Positions 16,416 to 25,119 of a DNA stretch of 64,000 nt are shown one piece after another. Numbering within the stretch: the stretch's first letter is position 1; each line of letters begins with the position of its first letter. The stretch is taken from positions 1 to 64,000 of the forward strand of contig JAEXDA010000078.1 in assembly GCA_023401925.1 (NCBI GenBank), read 5' to 3'. A program made the translations under genes and the position numbers. A model generated the notes under the pieces. The model saw only the letters and a program-made list of their open reading frames with translations. It did not search any database and had not been told where the DNA came from. Source of the DNA: Bacillota bacterium. Its GTDB lineage: Bacteria; Bacillota; UBA4882; UBA8346.

Positions 16416-17798
16416 CTAATCCAGCACCGGAATCCCATATGGCCCGTTCGAAAGAAACGCTATATTGGGATGTTCGATTCTTTGCTGGCAAAGTTCATCC
16501 AGGGCCTGCCGCAATGCCCCCTCGATCACCTGCGGAATACTATCAATCATCCTCCGGTATCTCATTTTTTCCGGGAGAAACCGGTTTCCATCCACCGAGG
16601 GCAAAATGACATAATCTGCCGGTTGCAACCCTAAGCTGTAATATACGAAATGCTCCGGCGAAATCTTGGCATACAATTTAGCCCACATCTGTACCTGCCA
16701 TTGGTCCGGAATAAAGGTCCAATCCTGAGACATGATTAGCTGCTGAAACCGTTCCGTTCCGATTAATTTGAATAACTGCAGCATCGTCCGGTAACGTAAA
16801 CTTCCAATCGGGTCAACGTCAGTATTATTGGCCACCATGATTAATCTTCCACCTTGTTTGAGCATTCGGGAAGCGGCGACACCCGCCTTGGCGGCTTGAT
16901 AGTGATTGATTCCGACAAAACCGGCATGGGTGATGATAATATCATATTCCTTCTGAACGGGTAAAACTACATATTCCTTCAACCGTTCCACCGCGCTCCG
17001 GTGGGCCGCCTCTAGCTCCCCGGCAAAGACTCCGGTCAAGTTAAACTGTTCATCCAAGGTCACGTTGATAATATAATCCACCCCGGCCCGTCGGGAGAAC
17101 TCCAAAGCCTCCTCATGGCAGGGATTACCCTCCAAGATCAGGTCACAGGCGTTGGAGGAAGCAAGCATCGCAGCGCCATGGAAGATGTGAGTTCCTTCCT
17201 CACCGATTAATCCGGGACAAACTGACTTTCTGCCTCCCGAGACCCCGGCCATAAAATGACTCTCCACCAATCCGGTGAGAATCTTAAGGTCCGCTTCCAC
17301 ATAGTGACGGTTGAGGAAGATTCGGCTACCTCTCCGGGTCTCTCCCAGATCGATCAAATTGGCGGTATCCTGACAGTTATGGTTTTCAATGGGGATATCT
17401 GCCCCAAAAATCCGGGGATCAATCATCGCCCGAAGTTCGGACTCCGTCAAAGAGCGATGAGTTCCATTGGCAACCAAAATCAAAATGTGGTTATTCGTAA
17501 AACCATGGTGCAACAGTTTTTCGATGATTGGCCAAAGAATTCCCTCTTCTCCCCGATAAGGCACGGGCCGGGTGTTATCTGAGATTACCACCACTGCTCG
17601 AGCGTCAGGCTTTTGAGCTAGTTTTTCTTGAATAATACTATCTAATCCCGGAGACCCGATTGAGTTCATTAAAGCTTTTTCAATGGCAAGCACCGGATTC
17701 CGGAGAGGCTCCGGAGTGGACATGGTAAAAATATCCGTGAAATCCGGTAAATTCAGTTTAACACTTTCCGTCCCAAATTGAATGACTCCTGTTTTCAT
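16416..17798 (-). CDS. larA: LarA-family nickel-pincer racemase/epimerase
   Basis: A 460-residue LarA (lactate racemase superfamily) protein. LarA uses the nickel-pincer nucleotide cofactor to racemise or epimerise alpha-hydroxy acids. The diagnostic residues are in place: SDNTRP near 73-78, His114 (NGTHRS), His181 (LVESHFMAG) and the cofactor-attached Lys191 (GGRKSVCPG), with the same spacing as His108/His174/Lys184 of Lactobacillus LarA. It is last in the sugar-acid cluster, 79 bp after an iron alcohol dehydrogenase, and no larB/C/E cofactor genes are in the window. The context suggests an aldonate or other sugar-acid epimerase rather than lactate racemase, since the lactate operon is 40 kb away. 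Confidence 0.85.
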   Translation of the reverse strand: MKTGVIQFGTESVKLNLPDFTDIFTMSTPEPLRNPVLAIEKALMNSIGSPGLDSIIQEKLAQKPDARAVVVISDNTRPVPYRGEEGILWPIIEKLLHHGFTNNHILILVANGTHRSLTESELRAMIDPRIFGADIPIENHNCQDTANLIDLGETRRGSRIFLNRHYVEADLKILTGLVESHFMAGVSGGRKSVCPGLIGEEGTHIFHGAAMLASSNACDLILEGNPCHEEALEFSRRAGVDYIINVTLDEQFNLTGVFAGELEAAHRSAVERLKEYVVLPVQKEYDIIITHAGFVGINHYQAAKAGVAASRMLKQGGRLIMVANNTDVDPIGSLRYRTMLQLFKLIGTERFQQLIMSQDWTFIPDQWQVQMWAKLYAKISPEHFVYYSLGLQPADYVILPSVDGNRFLPEKMRYRRMIDSIPQVIEGALRQALDELCQQRIEHPNIAFLSNGPYGIPVLD

Positions 17799-17877
17799 GG
17801 TTCCTCACCTGCTTTATTTAAAGGAAAAATTTATTCGATCCAGCCGAACCTCTCCCCTAAACTATTTTCCGAGCCAA

Positions 17878-19158
17878 TCAGGGCATATTCTCAATTAAAT
17901 TGAAGTTTCCGGTCTTGGCAGCTTCCAAAATTGGGGCCATATATTTATCAACCTGGGAGGCATTCAGCGGTACCGGCATATTCTTCAGTTTCATCTCCAA
18001 CTGGGGATCTTTGGCCGCCTCTAAAGCTCGTTGAATATGTTCATCACTAAATCCCTTCAGCTCAGACAGTTTCGTTTCCGATCCGATACTCTTACTGAAG
18101 GCTACCATTCCTTCAGCAACCGCCATTCCGAGTTGCCGGCCTTTCAACTCACTTAAATCGGCCGAAATAAATCCTGCCTCTTTAAAGATATTCCCGATGA
18201 TTTGTAATTGGCGTTCCACGACGGGGGCAAAAAACACAGTATAATAGGGATTCATAATTCCGCACGCCCGACCATGACTCGTAATATCTACCAGCGAAAA
18301 ACTGGTCAAATGAGCGCCGTTGGTTCCCCCGATCATAATGGAATATCCGCCGAGATCCGCTGCCAAACCCAGAGCCCGCCTGGCTTCGGCATCATGCGGG
18401 TTCTTGATGACCTTTCCGACATATTGAACCACCAGTCGAATCCCACACTCCGCCACTTCTTTGACCAAATCATATTGGGATTCATTGACACCATAAAAAA
18501 CTTCCATGCAATGGGCGATTGCATCTAAAGCTCCATCGATCGTTACTCGTACAGGCATACTTTCAGTTACGGCATAATCAAAAACAGCCTTGGTAGGAAT
18601 AAGCGCATCGTCCACAATCAATTTTTTCTGTCCTAACACTGGATCAGTGATATTGGAATATTTGGTCAAATGCGCCCCGGAACTGGCCGCTGTTTGTACC
18701 GCAATCAACGGCTTTAATCTTTTTCCCGTCTTCCTCAATGCCTCCGATACTAAACCGGTCCCAAAATAAGTATCGATTTCCGGGCTGTATTCCCCTAATG
18801 AGGCCAGCACATTGGCGGCTTTGGCCGCGTCAATGGTGCTTCCCCCGCCAATGGCGATAATACAATCCGGGTGATAGTGCATGATATAACTTTCGATCCG
18901 ATAGACATCTTCTCGCGGCGCGTTAGGTCCCGCATCCGGAACAATCCGGTTACCCGCCAACTCAACTCCGTGAATGCGTAAAGACGCCATTGTCTTATCA
19001 ATGACCGGTTGTAAATATCTATGATTTGCAATAACCAGCGCCTTTTTACCATAACTGACAGCAAATTCTCCTACTTTATCAAAAATATCAAGCCCGAAAG
19101 CATAATTGTCCTGCTTGAATTCTTTTAATAGTTTCGTGGCTTTCGCTTGTGGTTCCAT
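17878..19158 (-). CDS. Iron-containing alcohol dehydrogenase
   Basis: A 426-residue group III (Fe) alcohol dehydrogenase. The NAD-binding GGGSTIDAAKAANVLA is at residues 104-119; metal ligands look to be D212 and H216 (DGALDAIAHCME), H283 (GAHLTSF) and H295 (SHGRACG). Such enzymes interconvert aldehydes or keto sugars and alcohols; ones in sugar-acid clusters include mannonate/tagaturonate-like or lactaldehyde-type reductases. It lies between a LacI regulator and the LarA gene on the same strand. The C-terminal third is somewhat divergent, so the substrate cannot be named. Confidence 0.88.
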   Translation of the reverse strand: MEPQAKATKLLKEFKQDNYAFGLDIFDKVGEFAVSYGKKALVIANHRYLQPVIDKTMASLRIHGVELAGNRIVPDAGPNAPREDVYRIESYIMHYHPDCIIAIGGGSTIDAAKAANVLASLGEYSPEIDTYFGTGLVSEALRKTGKRLKPLIAVQTAASSGAHLTKYSNITDPVLGQKKLIVDDALIPTKAVFDYAVTESMPVRVTIDGALDAIAHCMEVFYGVNESQYDLVKEVAECGIRLVVQYVGKVIKNPHDAEARRALGLAADLGGYSIMIGGTNGAHLTSFSLVDITSHGRACGIMNPYYTVFFAPVVERQLQIIGNIFKEAGFISADLSELKGRQLGMAVAEGMVAFSKSIGSETKLSELKGFSDEHIQRALEAAKDPQLEMKLKNMPVPLNASQVDKYMAPILEAAKTGNFNLIENMP

Positions 19159-19295
19159 AGCTTACTACTTCCTTTCAATTCAGTTAAATTATCGCTATAT
19201 GAATCAAGAACTATCTTTAAATCTTAGAGCAAAAATTAATTCATGCGCGTCGCAACGCAAAACTTTTTTGTGGTTTTTACCCTTCTTCAAAATAT

Positions 19296-20324
19296 CTATG
19301 AGTTAATCACGGGAGATACGGAGTCACGCTCGACCACGTCCGGAGTAACAGCAACATTGAGCGGTTTCATCTTCGGATGTTTAATTCGTTCCAAAAGTAT
19401 TTTGCATGCTTCCGCCCCGATCTTTTTTTTGTTGACTCTTACGGTGGTTAATGCCGGTATGGAGTATTCAGATAAAATCGAGTCCTCATATCCAACTAAT
19501 GATACGTCTTTTGGGATAATTACCCCTATTTGTTGAAGATATTTCATTACCCCCACAGCGATACCATCAAACCCGGTAAAAATTGCGGTCGGACGTATGC
19601 CTGACTCCCATAAATCTTTAGCGGCTTCGAATCCCCCCTTGCCTGAATAAGGGCTTTCACGAATCCATTCGGGATCGTAGCGAATTCCGGCTTCGGCCAA
19701 AGCCAGCTTGTATCCTTCTAACTTTAACAAACTACTGGCATTTTCCGCCGATGAAGAATTAACAAAAGCAATTTTACGATGACCGGCATCTATCAAATAC
19801 TTTACTCCCAAATAGGAAGCAAACTTAAAATCGCTATAAACGCAATCTACCTTGGGTTCATTCCGGTTAATTACTACAAATGGAATATCTTCTTTTAAAA
19901 GACGTTCGATAAGCATTGCTTCAAAAATTCTTCCGATAATGAAATACCCATCGATCCGTTTCCCTTTTACAATATTGGGAATTCCATCCGATAACTGCCG
20001 GCTGCTGACCTGTTCGTAAAATATGCTATAGGAAGCATCTACCAGCTCACTAAGAATACCATCGGTTACGTCTTGAAAAAATGTATCCGCCCCTGAATTA
20101 AATGAACTATGGTGCGAAACGCTAATAACCAGTCCCAAAGTTTGTTTTCGCTTGGTTGTCAGCTCCTGAGCGGCCACGTTCGGAATATAACCCAGTTTTT
20201 CAATGGTCTGCAGCACTTTATACTTGGTTTCCATTTTAACAACATTTTTACCATTAAGCACCAATGATACTGTGCTTTTTGATACCCCAGCCGCTTTTGC
20301 AACATCTTCAATTGTAACCGACAT
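19296..20324 (-). CDS. LacI-family transcriptional regulator
   Basis: A 342-residue repressor with the full LacI layout: helix-turn-helix VTIEDVAKAAGVSKSTVSLV, hinge VAAQELTTKRKQ, and a sugar-binding core with AIFTGFDGIAVGVMKYLQ and SLVGYEDSILSEYSIPALTT. It lies inside the second sugar-acid cluster between the permeases and the alcohol dehydrogenase, all on the same strand. It is the natural candidate to bind the TTTAAACCGGTTTAAA operators at the far end of the cluster, but no such site is found before its own gene, so this pairing is unproved. Confidence 0.92.
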   Translation of the reverse strand: MSVTIEDVAKAAGVSKSTVSLVLNGKNVVKMETKYKVLQTIEKLGYIPNVAAQELTTKRKQTLGLVISVSHHSSFNSGADTFFQDVTDGILSELVDASYSIFYEQVSSRQLSDGIPNIVKGKRIDGYFIIGRIFEAMLIERLLKEDIPFVVINRNEPKVDCVYSDFKFASYLGVKYLIDAGHRKIAFVNSSSAENASSLLKLEGYKLALAEAGIRYDPEWIRESPYSGKGGFEAAKDLWESGIRPTAIFTGFDGIAVGVMKYLQQIGVIIPKDVSLVGYEDSILSEYSIPALTTVRVNKKKIGAEACKILLERIKHPKMKPLNVAVTPDVVERDSVSPVINS

Positions 20325-20447
20325 AATTTTCCCCTCATAACTATCGATCTAAAATAGTATTATCTATTGTTGTAAATAAAATTCTTGTAAAGCGAACTCG
20401 CTAATGTTATATATTACCATCCACTCCCGAAAAAATCAATAATTCCC

Positions 20448-21284
20448 TTAGCCCTTAACCGCGCCACTCGTCACGCCGCTAACCAGGTAACGTTGGAGAA
20501 ATAAGAAGAGCAATACCGCGGGCAAGGTATAAACCGTGGCCGCCGCCATCAGCCAGTTCCATGGCGTGGTATATTCCCCGATCAAGCTGAACAAACCGAT
20601 ACTCAAAAGCCACTTCGCTTTCGTAGAAAGCAATAAAAATACATACACAAATTCATCCCAGCCTTGGATAAATGTATAAATTGATGTTGCTACAAACCCC
20701 GGTAATGATAACGGTAAGATCATCCTGCCCAATATTCCGATCTTGGAACATCCATCAATCAGCGCCGATTCTTCAATCTCAATCGGGACCGTGTCAAAAT
20801 AGGCCTTTAACATCCAAATACATACCGGTAGTGAAAATGTTGTATACGCAATAATAATACCGATATGCGAGTCAATCAATCCCATGGAGCGGAAGATCAT
20901 ATAGATCGGTAGTAACAACAATGTGCCCGGAAACATCTGCGTCGTTAATATTAAAAATCCTATTGTCGTATTCAAACGCGACGGAAACCGCGATAAACTA
21001 TAGGCTGCAAACGACGATATGACCATCGAAAACAAAGTAACTAAAATCGATACCAATAAGGAATTATAAAACCATTGCAACAGCGGCAGTCGGGTAAATA
21101 TACTCACAAAACTTGAAAAATCCGCCTTTTCCGCTATAAATGACGGGGGAAATTTAAATATATTACTATTCGATTCCAGCGAAGTTTTGATCATCCAATA
21201 AAAGGGAAATACCATGATAATCATTAAAATAATTAAGCCAATGTTCCTGATGACTGCATTTACCTTGTTTTGCTTGGTACTCAT
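20448..21284 (-). CDS. Carbohydrate ABC transporter permease (MalG-type), importer 2
   Basis: A 278-residue permease with six membrane segments, an EAA loop (VPIEIEESALIDGCSKIG then MILPLSLPG) and the usual YLVSGVTSGAVKG end. Its ATG shares one base with the TAA stop of the MalF-type gene, so the two are translationally coupled. No ATPase gene is present in this operon either. Confidence 0.92.
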   Translation of the reverse strand: MSTKQNKVNAVIRNIGLIILMIIMVFPFYWMIKTSLESNSNIFKFPPSFIAEKADFSSFVSIFTRLPLLQWFYNSLLVSILVTLFSMVISSFAAYSLSRFPSRLNTTIGFLILTTQMFPGTLLLLPIYMIFRSMGLIDSHIGIIIAYTTFSLPVCIWMLKAYFDTVPIEIEESALIDGCSKIGILGRMILPLSLPGFVATSIYTFIQGWDEFVYVFLLLSTKAKWLLSIGLFSLIGEYTTPWNWLMAAATVYTLPAVLLFLFLQRYLVSGVTSGAVKG

Positions 21285-22198
21285 TATTTGGCCCTCCTTT
21301 CAGTTGTGCAACGAAAATAGACGGCTCCAAACAATAATGAAATCCCAAAGGTAATTGTTCCGATGGCTGCTGCATATCCTATATCAAAATACTTGAACGC
21401 CTCCCGGTAAATCTGAATCACCAGAGTTTCAGTCGCTCGATTCGGTCCTCCTTCGGTCATCAGGTAGATCACGGTGAACTGTCTAAACGTCCAGATAGTA
21501 ATCAAGAGGATCAAAAAGCCGGCCGTAGTCTTTAAACCCGGCAATGTAATGTGAACAAGTCTTTGCATATAACTGGCTCCATCGATTGATGACGCCTCGT
21601 AGAGTTCATTCGGAATGGTTTGTAATCCAGCCAGCAGCATGACTGCTGCGATTGGAACCTGTTTCCATATTTGAACCAACGTTACCGAAACAACCGCCAT
21701 CCGTGTGTTGCTGATCCATTGAATATTCCCTTCAATAATGCCCATAACTTTAAGTATATAATTGAGAATGCCAAATTGAGAATCAAGAATCCATAACCAT
21801 GCTAGAACGGCTGCTACAGGAGGAATGGCCCAGGGAATTACCATCAATGACCGCATGACCCCTCGCCCCTTAAACCGCAGATTAAGTAAAAGGGCAAATA
21901 TAAGACCTAATAAAACTGCGCCGATGACTACTCCTGCTGTAATTATGACAGTAACCAACAAACCCTCCCAAAATTTTGACGATTGGGCCAACTGTACATA
22001 ATTATCGAACCCGATAAATTGATTTCGCTTCGGATTCATCAAATTGATCCGAAAGAAACTCATGGATAAAGACTTACATAGCGGATAAATTAAAATGAAT
22101 CCACTGACAATTAGGGCAGGTAAAAGTAACGATACTGAAAATATCGCATTTCTACTTTCTTGGGTCTTCCCCAATTTTAAAGAACCTGTATATTTCAT
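21284..22198 (-). CDS. Carbohydrate ABC transporter permease (MalF-type), importer 2
   Basis: About 304 residues, six membrane segments, EAA loop NELYEASSIDGASYMQRL then ITLPGLK. Three ATG codons in a row stand behind GGGAGGA; the third (22198) has the best spacing, the first (22204) is too close. It pairs with the MalG-type subunit just downstream and with the binding protein upstream. Confidence 0.9.
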   Translation of the reverse strand: MKYTGSLKLGKTQESRNAIFSVSLLLPALIVSGFILIYPLCKSLSMSFFRINLMNPKRNQFIGFDNYVQLAQSSKFWEGLLVTVIITAGVVIGAVLLGLIFALLLNLRFKGRGVMRSLMVIPWAIPPVAAVLAWLWILDSQFGILNYILKVMGIIEGNIQWISNTRMAVVSVTLVQIWKQVPIAAVMLLAGLQTIPNELYEASSIDGASYMQRLVHITLPGLKTTAGFLILLITIWTFRQFTVIYLMTEGGPNRATETLVIQIYREAFKYFDIGYAAAIGTITFGISLLFGAVYFRCTTERRAK

Positions 22199-22354
22199 CA
22201 TCATTCTCCTCCCAATATGAGCAGGAATAAGCGATCATGATATCCAACCTCATTTTCATCCTTTCATGCGCGTCAGCAGAAGCCGGCGTGAACGACTTTC
22301 CAGACTACTGCTCATTCTGAACTATAGTCCTTTTAATCGATTTTCAAAAAGGCC

Positions 22355-22397
22355 CGTGTTAGTCCTGTTCTTCGCTTTGTTTTCCAGGACTAACACG
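22355..22397. promoter_or_regulatory. Intercistronic hairpin after binding protein 2
   Basis: CGTGTTAGTCCTG and its exact reverse complement (13 bp) around a 17-nt loop, between the binding-protein and permease genes. It has the same position as the hairpin at 12516-12548 in the first importer, consistent with raising binding-protein output over permease. Confidence 0.65.
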
Positions 22398-22444
22398 ATC
22401 AATTATAAATTTACATTACGAAAACACACTTTAAAATTCTAAAC

Positions 22445-23677
22445 TTATTTCTTTTTTAATTGATCAACTTGTTTTTGGGCTCCATCAAGAGCCTTTTTTA
22501 CAGGAACATCCGCATATAGCACGGATTGAACAGCATCAATAACAATTCTCCGTACTTGGGCATCAATTTGGCTATAAGGACTTACCGCGACTCTTAAATT
22601 GTTTGCGCCTTCAGCAAAACCAGTAAACCAAGGATTCTTGTCAAGATACGCTTTAGTAACAACATCCTTTCTTCCAGGTGTGCAATCGGTCATTTGCAAA
22701 AATTTAGCCATAAATTCGGGCCGGCTTGCGATCTCCACAAATTTCCAAGCCATCTTTTTGTTCTTTGACGCGGCTGGAATCGTAAGCAGGTTATCCTGGG
22801 CAACCGCCGTTCCCGTCGGGAAGGGTACTACTTTTGAACCGATCTTCGATTCCAAGCCAGGGTTCTGTTTTCTGATCAAACCCATCACCCCGGGGCCATC
22901 AAAAATCATCGCCGCTTTTCCTTGGACAAACAGATTACGGATGACGGACTTATCGACACCGATTGGTGTAACTTTGGCATCAAAAAGTTGTTTGTAATAC
23001 TGAGCGGCTTTAATTTCGCCAGGGCCGTTCACCTTAATCCCTTTGACCAGGAAATTCTTATCCTGACCATAAATCCAGTAAGAAAGATGAGAGAAAAAGG
23101 CTTCCTGAGCTAAAGTCATGAAAGGATATCCGTATTGGTCAGGCGCTTTAGTAAGTTTCTTTGCCGCAGTCACAAGCTCGTCTGCTGTCTTAGGCACTTC
23201 CACACCTGCTTGTTCAAATAATTCTTTGTTATACAAAAGTTCCTGGCCTACATACTGCATGATGACCGCATAGGTTTTTCCTTTGATTTTAACCGGAGAC
23301 AGATATTGTGCATCCACGAAAGATTGTTTCAGATCCTTCGACATCCATTTATCCAAGGGTTCTAAAACACCCTCCGTTGAATACTGACCTAAATCTTCAA
23401 TTCGTAACATCATAACATCCGGTACTGCTTCCGCAGCCGTATCAGCCAACATTTTATCAAAATACTTTGCAAAAGGAGTGTATTGTTCTTCAATGACATA
23501 CCCAGGATTTTCTTTAGTAAATTGTTTAGCAACTTCCCGATAAAAACCATTAAAGGGAACTTCTTCCCATTGCCACGAAGAAACCGTAATTTGGACGGGG
23601 GCGGCAAAAGCAGTCGATAAGAGGCATACGCTTAGGATGACAGCAAATACAGTTAACGCAAAAAAAATTTTTTTCAT
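22445..23677 (-). CDS. Extracellular solute-binding protein, carbohydrate ABC importer 2
   Basis: A 410-residue family-1 solute-binding protein with a clean Sec signal peptide (ALTVFAVILSVCLLSTAFA, cleavage before APVQ). Typical elements: QITVSSWQWEEVPFNGFY at the mature start, EAVPDVMMLRIEDLGQYSTE, TIPAASKNKKMAWKFVEIAS, and a C-terminal helix VKKALDGAQKQVDQLKKK. It is the first gene of the importer, followed by the two permeases. The mature sequence differs enough from that of importer 1 that a different ligand is likely. Confidence 0.92.
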   Translation of the reverse strand: MKKIFFALTVFAVILSVCLLSTAFAAPVQITVSSWQWEEVPFNGFYREVAKQFTKENPGYVIEEQYTPFAKYFDKMLADTAAEAVPDVMMLRIEDLGQYSTEGVLEPLDKWMSKDLKQSFVDAQYLSPVKIKGKTYAVIMQYVGQELLYNKELFEQAGVEVPKTADELVTAAKKLTKAPDQYGYPFMTLAQEAFFSHLSYWIYGQDKNFLVKGIKVNGPGEIKAAQYYKQLFDAKVTPIGVDKSVIRNLFVQGKAAMIFDGPGVMGLIRKQNPGLESKIGSKVVPFPTGTAVAQDNLLTIPAASKNKKMAWKFVEIASRPEFMAKFLQMTDCTPGRKDVVTKAYLDKNPWFTGFAEGANNLRVAVSPYSQIDAQVRRIVIDAVQSVLYADVPVKKALDGAQKQVDQLKKK

Positions 23678-23811
23678 TACTATCTCTCCCTTTTAAAAAA
23701 TAAGTTCGATTGGATGTAAAAGTGCCAGAAATATTCCAGCCATCACCTCCTTTAGTCTACCCGCTACACCTCCTTGTTTTTTAGATATCAAAATAAATTT
23801 TTATTATTTTT

Positions 23812-24966
23812 TCAGATTTGATACTTCCTAAGAATTTCGTGATTTATTTTTAATCCCAAACCGGGTTGCTCCCACAACTTAATGAAACCATTTTCTAAAA
23901 CAAGCGGGTCATCGTCAAGTTCGCTCTGCATTGGGCTGCTATTTTGTTCAAACTCAAACAGCGGAGCAAAAGCCGAAAAGAAGCTGGTGTTCCAATCGGG
24001 CAAGGTGGCTAAAAGACTTAAAGCCGCCTTCATGCCAACCACCGACCCCCACACATGTGGGAACAACGGTACTTGGAACAGCAGGCATAGATCTTTTATC
24101 TTCTTGACCTCGGTGAGTCCGCCCGCATAACAAATGTCCGGTTGCAAGATGTCAACGGCGTTATTAACCAGCAATTGATAAAAATCATCCAGCCGATTGG
24201 CATTTTCACCGTTGGCAATCGGTAAATCCAACTCATCACACAACTTGGCATGTCCATTGATGTTGGTTACCGGAAGCGGCCCCTCAAAAAATAGGATGTT
24301 TTTCCTTTTTTCCAGTTCTCTGCCTAGTTTTAATGCGGAAATATAATCATAACTATTATTGGAGTCCACCATCAGCGTGATTTCGTCACCAATAAATTTC
24401 CGGACTGCATCAATTCGTTCCAGATCTTTCTCGACTCCCAAGCCGATCTTCATCTTGACTTTTTTAAACCCTTTATCGACGTATTTCTGAACTTCTTGCT
24501 TGGAATCGTCCACGATTTGCTGAAAGTCTCTGCTCTTAAAAAAACAACCGGTGGCATACGCTTCTACTTTGTCACGATAAGAGCCGCCTAAAAGCTGGTA
24601 TACCGGCTTGTTATAAATTTTCCCCATAATATCCCACAAGGCGATATCTACCCCGGCAATGGCCGCAATACCTAACCCGCACGGTTCAGAGTTGCTGATC
24701 TGCCGGAACATTTTATCCCATAAAACTTCAACCAAAAGAGGATCTTCTCCGATGAGTACTCCTTTGAGATATTTCTCCACAATTACTTTGATGACGTGAG
24801 ATAAGCCGAGAGCTTCTCCCCAACCCGTTATCCCATCTTCGGTTTCGATCTCGATTAAGGTAAAATCTCTTTTCTTATGCCAATAATTTCGCGCCGAAGT
24901 AAAACTCTCTTTATATTCATGCTGCAAAATATAGCAGTTTACACTTTTTATCTTTTGAGAGGGCAA
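23812..24966 (-). CDS. Enolase-superfamily enzyme, mandelate-racemase (MR) type acid-sugar dehydratase
   Basis: A 384-residue member of the MR subgroup. Catalytic K171-x-K173 (KKVKMKIG), metal ligands D201 (MVDSNN), E228 (FFEGPLP) and E254 (GEN), and the Asp-His dyad D277 (LQPDICYAGG) and H304 (FPHVWG) are all visible. This set marks acid-sugar dehydratases such as galactonate, gluconate or rhamnonate dehydratase, and racemases. It is co-directional with importer 2 and the DlgD-type reductase. Unlike the MLE-type enzyme at 9529 it lacks the sixth-strand Lys, so the two enzymes do different chemistry in the same region. Confidence 0.9.
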   Translation of the reverse strand: MPSQKIKSVNCYILQHEYKESFTSARNYWHKKRDFTLIEIETEDGITGWGEALGLSHVIKVIVEKYLKGVLIGEDPLLVEVLWDKMFRQISNSEPCGLGIAAIAGVDIALWDIMGKIYNKPVYQLLGGSYRDKVEAYATGCFFKSRDFQQIVDDSKQEVQKYVDKGFKKVKMKIGLGVEKDLERIDAVRKFIGDEITLMVDSNNSYDYISALKLGRELEKRKNILFFEGPLPVTNINGHAKLCDELDLPIANGENANRLDDFYQLLVNNAVDILQPDICYAGGLTEVKKIKDLCLLFQVPLFPHVWGSVVGMKAALSLLATLPDWNTSFFSAFAPLFEFEQNSSPMQSELDDDPLVLENGFIKLWEQPGLGLKINHEILRKYQI

Positions 24967-25119
24967 GATATTCAGATCCTTTCTTCTTGGGTAATCTCAA
25001 ATTTCTTTGAAACAACTCAAAGTCGGATTATCCAGGCAACAGGTACTTTGGCCATCCCGTGAAATATGAGTAAGCCCTTTTGCCATTGCCATGGATAAGT
25101 CCGACCAATTCTTTAGTTT

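Noticed and set aside
16570..16590. AAACCGGTTT-like operator inside larA (also 26274 and 34068)
   Set aside because: These lie within coding sequence and the flanks do not extend the palindrome; chance matches.
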